A stretch of DNA of 39,433 nucleotides. It comes from Desulfothermus okinawensis JCM 13304. Its GTDB lineage: Bacteria > Desulfobacterota > Desulfovibrionia > Desulfovibrionales > Desulfothermaceae. The notes beneath the pieces were generated by a model that was not told the origin of the DNA, did no database searches, and worked only from the letters and a program-made list of their open reading frames with translations. The translations under genes and the position numbers were made by a program. The stretch spans positions 1 to 39,433 of the forward strand of contig BBBM01000024.1 of the NCBI GenBank assembly GCA_001311565.1, given 5' to 3'. The number at the start of each line of letters is the position of its first letter. Positions within the stretch are counted from its first letter, which is position 1. Positions 1 to 9,831 of the stretch are shown piece by piece.

Positions 1-1593
1 CTATTATTATTTTTCATAATTTCAGAGAGCATAATTGCATTTTCCCCTACCCTTTTGTACCAATTTGAATATAACATATGTCTTGCAGCTAGATTATAAT
101 CCCCATTTTCCAAGGCTGATAACATGTTTTTAAAACTGAATAATCCTTTAATAGAGGTCTGTTTTGCCATTTCTACCAATACGATTTGTCTAACATTGCT
201 CAATCTTTTGAAAAATGGCAGTTTTTCCTGAAGAATTAAGTAGACAATTTTGCCTGAAGTATCCAGTTTTTCTATTAATGTTATTTTTTTTAAAAATTTG
301 TTTTTTTTGGCTCATTTCCATTATTATTTATCAAAGAAAGTTTTTCCTTTTTAGTTGCTAGGTCTTGTTGGACTTTTTCTGTTTTATTGGATATTAAGCT
401 TTTTCTATTTGTTACGGTTTTATTATTTGGCGCTGATCCTTTATTGTTTTTAGTGGAGGGCATTATGTCGCTTTTCTCCTGTGGTGGAACTTTTAGACCT
501 TGATTTGTGTTATTTAGCAAAGTATTTCCTATAATTACTTTTTGTTTAGTGTTTGATAAAGGAAATACCTTATCTTGTATTGGAAATTTTGATTTATTTG
601 GTTTTTTTTATATGTATTTTTTTTACTAAAGGTAGATATGGTTTTATTTCATTTAAACGAGTACCAAAATAAAATGATACCAAGAATATAATACAAAATA
701 TAAGAGTGTAAGAAAGTTTACTAAATTTAGACTTCCTTTCATCACTATATAATTCCTTGCCAACTTCCTTGATAATTCTTGGTCCAATTTTCTTTTTGTC
801 TTGTCCAAAAGCAGTGATTAACGCATTATCACATATTATATTTATTTTTCTTGGTATTCCATTTGAATATTTATATATTTTTCTTATTGCAGATTTAGTA
901 AAAATATTTTTTCCAACATATCCAGCCTTTTTTTAATCTAAAATCAATATATTTTCCAACTTCTTTTTTTTGTTTAATTCCTTTAATTTAACCCTTAGTT
1001 CTATCCTTTGCTTAAGTTGTCTTAAGGATTTAAGGGAAAGTTTTTTTGTCCAATTCTGGTTGCCCAATTAAAAAAAATTTGTATTAGTTTATTTTTTTTC
1101 TGTTTCAAGATTGGATATTAATCTTAGTTTTTCAAGGGTAATTACTGGCAGATTTTGAGCTTCATCTAAAATAAGGACTACATTTATTCCCCTTCTATAT
1201 TGTTCAATTAGATAATTGTATAATAGTTCCACTGATTCAACTTCAAAGCTCTCGTCATCTGGTGAATTTCGTTCAATTTCCAATAAATTCTGTTTGTTAA
1301 ATCCAAGTTCTAAGAGAATGAGTTTTAGGAGATTTTTAAAACTCAGTTTGGTGTTGAATATCAATATGATCTTTAGTTTGTGTTGATCTTTAAAGTGGTT
1401 TAAAAAGGTCCTTACCACAGTGGTCTTTCCAAGCCCCACTTCCCCTGTGATAGCAACAAAACCCTTTCTATTTCTAATTGCATATATAAGTGCTGCGTAG
1501 GCCTCCTTGTGGGTTGGACCAAAATAGAAAAAAATAGGGATCTGGAGAGATATGGAAGGGTTCTCTTTTTAACCCAAAAAATTCAAGATACAT
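1..1593 (-). CDS. XrtA/PEP-CTERM-associated ExeA-like AAA ATPase with C-terminal lysozyme-like domain (partial)
   Basis: The start reads MYLEFFGLKREPFHISPDP, the typical opening of ExeA/GspA-type ATPases and of the XrtA-associated ATPase. Walker A is GEVGLGKT and Walker B is VVLILDEAQNL. After the ATPase (about 270 residues) come a membrane segment (about 655-720), a Lys/Asn-rich linker (about 300-600) and, in 1-290, a segment matching the C-terminal helical lobe of T4-type lysozyme: VRQIVLVEM, GLFSFKNMLSALENGDY, AARHML and SNWY. The reading frame shifts at A/T runs near 1528, 1092, 1071, 601, 301 and 283; removing one base from each restores one continuous protein. It begins at the stop of the TPR gene (TAATG overlap), so the two are probably translationally coupled. 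The 3' end lies outside the window. The ATPase call is firm; the lysozyme-like domain is recognised from pattern only, and its catalytic N-lobe is not visible. Confidence 0.85.
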
Positions 1594-4018
1594 TATTTTT
1601 TTACTAGACTTTAATGTCTTTTCTATTTCTTCCAAAAGCTTTTTGCACTGTTTTTTTTCTGGAAATTGAATATCTTGTTTAAGAACTAAACTAAGTAAAT
1701 TTTTGGCCTTCTCCAATTCTCCATTTTTGAAGTAGGCATATGCCAAATGATATGTGACACTAGGTATTCTGGGTAATTTTTTTGTGGGCATCTTCTAACT
1801 GGGCAATTGCACTGAGAACAGCGTGTTTTTTTCACATATATCCATCCCAATGTGTCAGAAACATACGGATCATCTGGCATCTTTTCCTTGGCCACTTGTG
1901 CAAGTGACAAGGCCTTATCTAGATTTCCACCTTCTTCTGCCATAATCCATGCAAGATTGTTGGCAGCAGGAGCAAAATCTGGTTTGATTTCAAGACACTT
2001 TTTGTAGTATTTTTTTAGAATTTGTTAAGTCACCTTTTCTATTATAAAGTACACCTAACATCATTAATACATTTATATTCTGTGGTTCCTTTCTTTCTAT
2101 TTTGTGATAATAAGAAATAGCACTATCAATGTCCTTATCTATTAGAGCTATATTTGCCAATTGCACATAGGGCGACAAAACATTTGGATTTTCATTAATG
2201 GCCTTTTCAAAGGATTGTTTTGCATTTTGGTAATCCTTTTGGGCCATGTATATTTTCCCCAATGTATAAAAGATATATGATCTTAATCTTTTATTTTTTT
2301 TGATTGTTTAGAAGATTTTTTACAAAAATCTACAGCCTTTTTTATTTTTTTTTCTTTATTAAGTAGATAAGAGATATATTTGATATGGCTTCTGTTGCAT
2401 ATGGGTTTAGTTCCAACACCTTTCTATATTCAGATAAGGACTTATCTAATTTTTTTTTCTCTAAGATAGGTATTGGCTAAATACAAGTATCCAATGTAAT
2501 TTTTGGGACTCAACTCTTTTAAGTTTGTGAAATTTTTTTTCAGCTTCTTTAAGGTTTTTTTTCTAATAGGGCTATTCGACCCAAGTTTATATATATTCTT
2601 AAGTCTAAGGGGTTCATTTGTTTTGCCTTAGCTAAATAAACTTTGGCTTGGTCATAGTTTTTTTTCTTGTATTAAAATCTCTGACATAAGTAGATTGGCC
2701 TTTAAGTGCCTTGGATTTATTTCCAAGGCCTTTGTAACATCATCCCTTGCCAAATTTATTTTGCCTTGTCCCAATTCTAAAAGGGCCTTTGTAAAAAAAG
2801 GCTTCGTCAAAATTAGGATTATCTTTTGTAAGTTGTACTAAAATTTCTTGAGCTTCATTTGTCTTGCCTTTTAATAACAAGATTTTTGCTTTGATAAGTC
2901 TGGCAAGTGGATCATTTTTGTTTTTTTTCTAGGAGCTTTTTATATAACTCCTCTGCATTCTTTATATCCTTAATTTCATAATAATATTGAGCCAATATTC
3001 TCATGGAAGTGGGGTCATTGGGAAACTTTTCAATTGTTTGTTTTAGTATTTGCTCTGCTTTTTTTCCCTTTATTAACAGCTAAGTAAAATAGCGCTAGAT
3101 TGATATAAGATTTTGGGTTGTCCCCACACTTTCTTACTGCCTCAGTTAAAATGTTCTCTCCTTTTTTTTAGATCTTTGTAATTAAATATATATAAAAAAG
3201 ATAACATCTTATAATAAGATGGCTTTTTGGGATCTTTTGCTATTGCCTTTTTAATTTGATTTTCAGCTTCTTTTACCTTGTTAAGTCTTAAATAGAAATT
3301 CGCCAAGACTATATTTATTTCCGGGTTTTTGGGGAATTTTTTTTCTGCCTGTAGCAATAATTGCTCAGCTTCTTGGAATTTTTTTGATTTCACATAAAAA
3401 GAAAACAATGGATAAAAATTTTTAAGGGTTGACTTTTTACTTTGCGTGGCTTTAAGAAGATATTTTTCTGCTTTACTGATATTTTTATCTTTTAATAGGT
3501 ATAGATTTCCCAGAAGAATCAATACCCCAGGATCATCAGGGTAGCTTTTATATAGTGATTTTAGGATTTTTTTCAGCACGATCATATTCTTTTAAATCCA
3601 AATAGCATAAGGCATATAGACGACCTGCCTTTAAATTGTTGGGCTCTTCTTTATATACTTTTTCTAAAAAAAGATTTTGCATCAGAATATCTCTTGGCGC
3701 CTACGAGGAGTTCTCCCATTCTAAGGTTAGCATTAACATGATTTGGATCAATCCTTAATGCCTGCATGTAATTACTTGCAGCTGCCTTTATTTCCCCTTT
3801 TTTTTAATGACACTTCACCTAAGTAGTAGTAAGCGTCACTATTTTTGGAATTGATTTTTATTGCATTTAGTAGTTGAATCCTGGCCTTATCCAATTCATT
3901 TTTCTCTAAAAACGTCTTTGCCTGTTTTAAGTAGTTTTGAAAATCTTTCTCTTTATTAGAACAAGCATAAAAAGCTAAAAAGGACAATATAAGCACTATT
4001 ATTATTTTTTTTCGTCAT
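1593..4018 (-). CDS. prsT: PEP-CTERM system TPR-repeat lipoprotein
   Basis: The N-terminus reads MTKKIIIVLILSFLAFYAC once one A is removed from the run at 4005-4012: a basic, hydrophobic signal ending in a lipobox-like FYAC. The rest is a near-continuous array of tetratricopeptide repeats, for example NSDAYYYLGEVSLKK, NPEINIVLANFYLRLNKVKEAE and NPNVLSPYVQLANIALIDKD. About 800 residues fit the large TPR lipoproteins of exosortase loci. Many A/T-run frameshifts break it into short open frames (for example near 1800, 2010, 2335, 2450, 2670, 2925, 3065, 3165, 3795). The C-terminal repeat continues in frame through GWIYVKKHAVLSAIAQLED, arguing for one gene rather than decay. A GAGGGG ribosome site lies upstream of the start, 26 bases after the PilZ gene. 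The inferred role is an outer-membrane-anchored scaffold for EPS assembly. Confidence 0.85.
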
Positions 4019-4044
4019 ACACCATACCCCTCTATTGTTTATTT

Positions 4045-5193
4045 TTATGATTCTATAATGATAGGATCAACTGAAAAATTTAATTCAAATAGGTTATTAC
4101 CTGGTTCACTTACTATCCTTATAGATGGATTGTATTCTTCTAGGATAAGAATTATAAAGGCAAGATAATTAAGAAAACTATTTTGAAAGTTTTTATTTAT
4201 CAGTCTAGTTTTTTTCAATATATATATCTTCATTAAACATCTTTGACCCATTACTGGTAAATTTTATAACTATATTTCTTTTATCTTCTTTATAATCTGT
4301 AGACACATTAATCTTATTAGCATTACAGAAAAATACATAATTGGTATGAAAAGTAAAAATCATACCTATGGATTTTCTATTAGGTATTTATTTCCTATGA
4401 AGGCGGGAATATTTTTGGAGATGTTTGATGTACATTCTACCTCTTTTATGGAATATATGTTTCGGTAAAAATTATTTATGGATGACACAACAATTTTATT
4501 GATTTCTACCAAATTTATATTGTAATCTGGAATTTCCTTCACCTCTTTATCGAGTATTTTTATGAAAGTCCTAACCTTATTTAACTCACTGTTCAGGTTG
4601 TTAAAGTGTTGATAAAAAAATAGAGACGCCTCTTTTGGGATGCCATTTTTTGTATCATTACTAATTTTTAAAATCCTCTGTACCGCAAGATCCACCAAGT
4701 TGATTTCAGTATTTATGGTTTGAAATAAATTTACAATCTTCGTTTTCAGAAAACGGCACATATATCCCATATGAATTTGACCAATGGAATTTTTTTATTA
4801 GGTCTAAATAGATATTGGAGAAGGGTTGCTTGACAGTATAGTCCAGTTTATAGGGCACCTTGCATACGTCTTTTAGTGAGGAAAAGATTTCTTTAAATTG
4901 AATGCTAAAGTTTAATTCTTCATTAAAATAAAGTCCTATTTTGTATGGTAGTGAGCCGTTTCGACACCACTTGACAACACCTGAAACTTCATGGCTAGTA
5001 CCATTATTTTTTATTTGAACTAATACATTTTCTTGGTTTTTTTAAAGGTTCATCGAAAATTAAAGCCCCATGGAGACTTAAATTTTTTATTAGACATTTT
5101 TTTTACGTTTCTTTCTTTAACCTTTTGAAGTAGACCTTCTAATTCCAAGGGGATTCTGGGTTCTCTTCTTTTTTCAGATTGATTTATCACCAT
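4045..5193 (-). CDS. PilZ domain fused to a degenerate histidine-kinase-like region
   Basis: This is the first gene of the minus-strand operon. The start MVINQSEKRREPRIPLE carries the RR..R signature of PilZ (cyclic-di-GMP-binding) domains, followed in the corrected frame by CLIKNLSLHGALIFDEPL, VVKW and YKIGLYF, the usual PilZ strands. A helical region follows, then a stretch resembling a histidine-kinase ATPase domain: the end reads YNPSIRIVSEPGNNLFELNF, matching the G2/F-box end of HATPase domains (ESEPGKGT.F.F). I do not see a convincing phospho-acceptor His, N-box Asn or GLGL motif, so catalysis is doubtful. Frameshifts lie at A/T runs near 5097, 5038, 4791 and 4209, plus a missing base near 4374. 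The domain order suggests a cyclic-di-GMP sensor for the EPS system; this is inference. Confidence 0.6.
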
Positions 5194-5510
5194 ATTTTCT
5201 CTTTTTGGGTGTACATTAACTTAAACTTAAATTTACCGTTATGAAAATTAAGTAACTTCTTAATCATTATGATAGAATAAAAAAAAACTTGCAAGATTTA
5301 TGCTAACATTTTTTTTCTTTTTTTTTGTGGTAGTTGGTTGTTTTCCATTTTAAGGAATTAATCTAGTGAAAATTTATTCACATCTAGTGAAATTAATTTC
5401 AGTTGATAAATAGAAAAAAAAATGGTTAACATTTCTGAACTATTAACTTGGCATTAAACTAGCATAAATGGCCACTTAGCTATAAGTTAATAAGGAGGAC
5501 CTAGAACTAA
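5194..5510. promoter_or_regulatory. Divergent intergenic control region
   Basis: This 317-base, very AT-rich gap separates the minus-strand ATPase/TPR/PilZ operon from the plus-strand EPS operon. It contains the sigma-54 match described separately and a Shine-Dalgarno AAGGAGG at 5492-5498, 12 bases before the ATG at 5511. I searched the minus orientation for a GG-N10-GC pair and found none. Several long A and T runs (5280, 5310, 5321, 5414) look like bent or linker DNA. No RNA gene or coding frame is apparent. Confidence 0.6.
5448..5465 (+). promoter_or_regulatory. Sigma-54 (-24/-12) promoter for the EPS core operon
   Basis: TTGGCATTAAACTAGCAT has the invariant GG (5450-5451) and GC (5462-5463) separated by exactly ten bases, with a perfect TTGGCA -24 element and a one-mismatch -12 element (TAGCAT against TTGCAT). 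Transcription would start about 5475, leaving a 35-base leader before the ATG at 5511. PEP-CTERM loci in other bacteria are known to be linked to sigma-54 activators (PrsK/PrsR), which supports the call. No such activator is encoded in this window. Confidence 0.6.
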
Positions 5511-6964
5511 ATGATAAAGATTCAAAAAATTGATCTTCAACCTTATTTTGATATTGTAGTAAGGAGAAAATGGTGGATTGTTATTCCACTGCTCATTTCC
5601 ATTCTTGGAGGTATTGTTTATATAGCAGTAACCCCAAAAACATACAAATCAACCACACTGATTTTGGTGGAGGCACAGAGGATTCCCAGTAGTTATGTAA
5701 AATCAACCATAACAGAAAGTTTGCAAAGTAGGCTCAATACCATATCTCAGCAGGTTTACAGTAGGACGAATTTAGAGAGGATAATTAAGCAGTTTAGGCT
5801 CAATGAGCCACGAGAAAAGGGGCGTTTTGAAAAAAATTAAAGATAATATTCTTAAAAAAATTGGGATTAGGGGCTGAAGAAAATAAAGGTATTGCTGCTG
5901 ATAACTTGCAATTTATTAATTTTGTAAGAAAAAAAATACAAGTATCATTAAAAGGGGGTAGGAAGGCCTTTGAGATTTCATTTGAGTGGTATGATCCCAA
6001 AGTGGCTGCAGACGTTGCAAATGCCCTTGCTTCTCAGTTCATAGACGAAAATTTAAAGATAAGAGAACAAATGGCAATGGGTACAACCAAATTTTTAGAA
6101 ACAGAGGTAAATCGTTTAAAAGGGCAACTAGAGAAAAAGGAAAAGGAGCTAGAAGAATTTAAAAAGGAACACCTTGGTATGTTACCAAGTGAATTAAATT
6201 CTAATATTTCCATATTAAACCAATTAAAGGATGAATATAACAATCTAATGGAGGCTATAAATTTAGCTAAGCAAAAAGAAATTGCCCTTAGGGAACAGAT
6301 TGCTGAACAAGAGTCCACTAGAAGAGAGTCTATGTCTAAGGACGAAAAAAATTTATTCCATAAATGAACTTGAACTTAAGTTAAAAGAATTAAAATCCAT
6401 TTATACCGACAAACATCCAGATGTAGTTGCCTTAGAAAAAAGGATAGAGAGATTAAAAAAAATAAGGGATAAAGAAAAATATAGGGAAAAACAGGTCAAG
6501 GGACCAATTTACTATCAGCTAAAACAAATTAGAAATAACATAAGAAACTATGAAAAACGACTAGGAGAACTAAAAAAACAAATTGCTATTTATAAAAAAC
6601 GGATTGAAATGACCACTAAAATAGGCCTTCAACTTGAAAAAATACAAAAAGAATATGGAGTTATTAGTAAGAGATATCAGAATCTTTTGTCAAAAAAATT
6701 GAGTGCAGAAATGGCCGAGGAATTGGAAAAACGTCAAAAAGGTGAACAATTTCGTATATTGGATTTAGCAGTTCCCTCTAGGTTCCATATTCTCCAGATG
6801 TTAAAAGAGTGGCCATGTTTTCTATTTTATTTGGTCTATGCTTGGGTGGAGGCCTTGCTTTTTTGAGAGAGAGTTTAGACCCAGCGTTTTATACCCCTGA
6901 GGAAATAGAATCTTATTTAGGGGTAAAGGTAATAGTGTGTTTACCCACTCACGAATTTAAATAA
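5511..6964 (+). CDS. XrtA system polysaccharide chain-length determinant (Wzz/GumC-like)
   Basis: The protein opens with MIKIQKIDLQPYFDIVVRRK and a first membrane segment (WWIVIPLLISILGGIVYIAV). A long coiled-coil periplasmic domain follows (about residues 170-400, including FLETEVNRLKGQLEKKEKE), then the second membrane segment (FSILFGLCLGGGLAFL) and the end LGVKVIVCLPTHEFK. This is the inner-membrane co-polymerase that sets EPS chain length together with the downstream kinase. A-run frameshifts at 5830, 5855 and 6346 and a missing base near 6781-6784 (between AVPS and YSPDVKRVAM) break the frame; corrected length is about 484 residues, normal for the family. It is the first gene of the operon and has an AAGGAGG ribosome site. 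Confidence 0.9.
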
Positions 6965-6978
6965 AGAGAGACTAATAT

Positions 6979-7794
6979 ATGAGTAGACTGTTCGATGCCC
7001 TTGAAAAGGCGGAAAAGGAAAGGGTTGCTGGAAATAAGGTAAGGGAAGTTAAATTAAGTAAATCTAGTGGAGATATGCTTTCCTTTTCAAAAGAACTGGT
7101 AGTTCTTTCAGAGCCAACTTCTGTTATAACTGAAGAGTTCAGGTTTCTGAGGTCAAGGATTATTAGACCAGTTAAAGGGGATCCGCCCAAGACAATTTTA
7201 ATAACAAGTTGTCTTCAAGGAGAAGGAAAGACTTTTGTTGTTGCTAATCTTGCTGCCACCATAGCAAAGGGTTTAGATGAGTATGTGTTGTTGGTGGATG
7301 CGGATTTGAGAAGACCTAGAGTTCATCAAATATTTGGATATGATAATGTACGCAAGGGACTATCTACATTTGTTGACAGGAGAGCCTTTGGAAAATTTGC
7401 TTATTAAGACTGAGATAAAAAAAACTCACCATACTCCCTTCAGGGGAGGATTGTCAAAATCCCTCAGAACTTTTATCCTCAAAAAAGATGGAAGGTCTAA
7501 TCAAAGAATTGAGAGATAGATACCCAGATAGATATGTTATTTTTGATTCATCTCCCATTGAACTCACACCTGAGACATTTGTGCTGGGGAATAACGTAGA
7601 TGCAATTTACTTGATAGTAAAAAGGGCCAGTACTCCAAGAGATGTTGTAAAAAAATACCATTGATAAGTTTGAAAAAGAGAAATTTAAAGGTATAATTTT
7701 AAATGGATATGAAAAGAGGAAAAGATATTACAAAGGATATTATAGGGGGTATGTTCATATAGTAGTAATGGATATTAACCACAAAAGATATTAA
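6979..7794 (+). CDS. XrtA-associated tyrosine autokinase (BY-kinase)
   Basis: The start MSRLFDALEKAEKER is characteristic of the family. The Walker A motif is CLQGEGKTFVVANLA, the Walker A' motif is VLLVDADLRRPRVHQIF, and Walker B is YVIFDSSPIE. The tail holds a tyrosine cluster (KRYYKGYYRGY), the usual autophosphorylation target, which here would control co-polymerase activity. Breaks occur near 7370-7380 (one surplus base between GLSTFV and TGEPLENLL), in the A run at 7417-7424, and in the A run at 7650-7656 (VVKNTIDKFEKEKF restored). It starts 14 bases after the chain-length gene, so they are one operon and probably work as a pair. Confidence 0.9.
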
Positions 7795-7799
7795 TAACT

Positions 7800-9215
7800 A
7801 TGCTAAAATTTTTTAATAAATACTATCCAATAAGAAATTTAGTTTTTTTTATAATAGAAAGTTTATTAGTTTTCTTTAGTATATATATCGTCATATTATT
7901 ATATTACAATTATAATTTACCTTTTGATCCAAACAGATTGAATATATGGATTAGGGTTTCTATAGTAACCTTTGTACTGCAGGTAGTTCTTTATTATTGT
8001 TCTCTTTATGAGTTTAAATATGGTTTAAAACTCCTTGATCTATTTTTGAGGATAGTTCAGGCTATAGGGATTACGTGTATTATTTTATCTGCAATATATT
8101 TTTTTGTATCCACCTGTTATACTGGAACAAGGGATATTTTTTTGGCGGCATTGTATTATTTTTGTTTTTTTTTGGTTTCATGGAGGATTTTGTATATATA
8201 TTTATGTCAAAAGGGAATATGGAATGAAGACATAATACTCTTAATGGATGGTGAACTAGGATTACATATTATAAGCGAAATAAGAAATAATTTAGATTCT
8301 GGATACAATATTAAATATATATTTTTACCCACTAATATCCAGTTTAATAAGGATATTTTATATGATATTTCTTTTTCAGAAGAACAAGTTTGTGAAGATA
8401 TAGATATGTTATGTAGTTTATCGTTGGAAGATAACATAAAAAAAAATAATTTTTGCTCTGGAAGAAAGGAGGGGTGTATCTCCTATAAATGTCCTTTTAG
8501 AGTGCAAAACTAAAGGAATTGCAATAATAGATGGTGTCACATTTTTTTGAGAATCTTTGTGGAAAGGTTTTAGTGACAAAAGTGGTACCCAGTTGGTTAA
8601 TATTTTCAGAAGGCTTCTCTAAATTCAAGCCCAGGTTAATGACCAAGAGACTACTCGATATAATTTGGTCAATGTCAGGCATTATTGTTTTATCTCCTCT
8701 CTTTATTCTCATAGGTCTTTTAGTCAAAATTACCTCAAAGGGGCCAATACTATTTACACAGATAAGGGTTGGTCAGTGGGAAAAACCCTATAAAATATAT
8801 AAGTTTAGGACAATGAGACAGGATGCTGAAAAAGATGGGGCAAAATGGGCTCAACAAGACGATCCTAGGGTAACACCTATTGGAAAATTTTTGAGACGGT
8901 TTAGACTCGATGAGATTCCTCAATTTTGGAATGTCTTAAAAGGGGATATGAGTTTTGTTGGTCCAAGACCAGAGAGGCCTGAGTTTGTTAAGAAACTCAA
9001 AAAAAAGATACCATACTATGGAGAAAGACATTCGCTTAAGCCTGGTATAACAGGATGGGCACAGGTAAACTATCCTTATGGTGCATCAGAAGAGGATGCC
9101 CTAAAAAAAGCTCGAGTATGATCTATTTTATGTTAAAAATATGACTATTTTGTTTGATATATATATAATTTTAAAAACAATAAAAACTGTTTTTACAGGC
9201 CAAGGTGCCAGATAA
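7800..9215 (+). CDS. Undecaprenyl-phosphate sugar phosphotransferase (EpsB/WbaP-like polyprenyl glycosylphosphotransferase)
   Basis: The N-terminal half has four to five hydrophobic segments (residues 10-130) and a soluble CoA-binding-like region. The C-terminal half is a classic bacterial sugar transferase: KRLLDIIWSMSGIIVLSPLF, TSKGPILFTQIRVG, YKIYKFRTM, RLDEIPQFWNVLKGDMS, FVGPRPE and HSLKPGITGWAQVNY. It puts the first sugar phosphate on the lipid carrier at the inner membrane. Frameshifts at A/T runs 8438-8446, 8552-8558 and 9083-9089 split it; corrected length is about 470 residues, and the end reads VFTGQGAR, as expected for the family. It starts six bases after the kinase. Confidence 0.92.
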
Positions 9216-9237
9216 ACAAAACAATGGAGGGGGTAAT

Positions 9238-9822
9238 ATGATGAGTACAAAGAGATTTTGTATTTACTTTTTTTCTATTTATTTTTTTTGTGTCCACTTA
9301 TAGCGCATTCTGAAGATTCTACAAAATTCGCCTCTAAGGATTATTATTATAAAATTGGAAAAGGAGATGTCTTAGAGATCAATGTATGGAAGGAAAAAGA
9401 CTTAACAAGGGTGGTGAAAGTTAGAACAGATGGAAGGATATCTTTGCCCTTGCTTGATGATATTAAGGCCGAAGGATTAACACCTATTGAACTTAAACAC
9501 AAAATAGAAAAAAAAATTGTCAAATTTCATTACAACTCCCTTTGTAACTGTTATAGTAAATGAGGAGAACAATAAATTTTATATGGTTGGAGAAGTAAGT
9601 AAGGTTGGAGAGTATGATTTAACAAAAGATTTAACTATATTGCAGGCTATAGCCATTGCAGGTGGGTTTACTGAATGGGCTAATAAAGACAATATAATCT
9701 TACTCAGGTATAAAAATGGAAAGGAACTAAGATATAAGATAAGTTATAAGGACATCATTTCAGGAAAACACCCAGAACAAAATTATTTTATTCAGAGAAA
9801 TGATACAATAATAGTTAAATAG
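9238..9822 (+). CDS. XrtA-associated polysaccharide export protein (Wza-like)
   Basis: A GGAGG site at 9226-9230 precedes tandem ATGs at 9238 and 9241; I take the first. The N-terminal signal is intact after removing one T from each of the runs at 9268 and 9282 (giving IFLCPLIAHSED). A Poly_export domain follows (YYYKIGKGDVLEINVWKE, VRTDGRISLPLL), then a SLBB domain (FYMVGEVSKVGEYDLT, ILQAIAIAGGFTEWA) and the end IQRNDTIIVK. A further A-run shift lies at 9507-9515. About 190 residues is the usual size in exosortase loci. The product would form the periplasmic/outer-membrane export channel. Confidence 0.9.
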
Positions 9823-9831
9823 GAGTTAACT

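Noticed and set aside
5300-5340. Long T runs at 5310-5330 as an operator or promoter
   Set aside because: Only homopolymer content of an AT-rich gap; no paired -35/-10 or palindrome.
6034-6318. Minus-strand ORF of 94 codons opposite the chain-length gene
   Set aside because: Shadow of a Lys/Glu-rich coiled coil; low-complexity Ser/Phe protein with no ribosome site.
7334-7519. Separate 61-codon gene after the kinase start
   Set aside because: It is the continuation of the tyrosine kinase in a shifted frame (TGEPLENLL matches the family).
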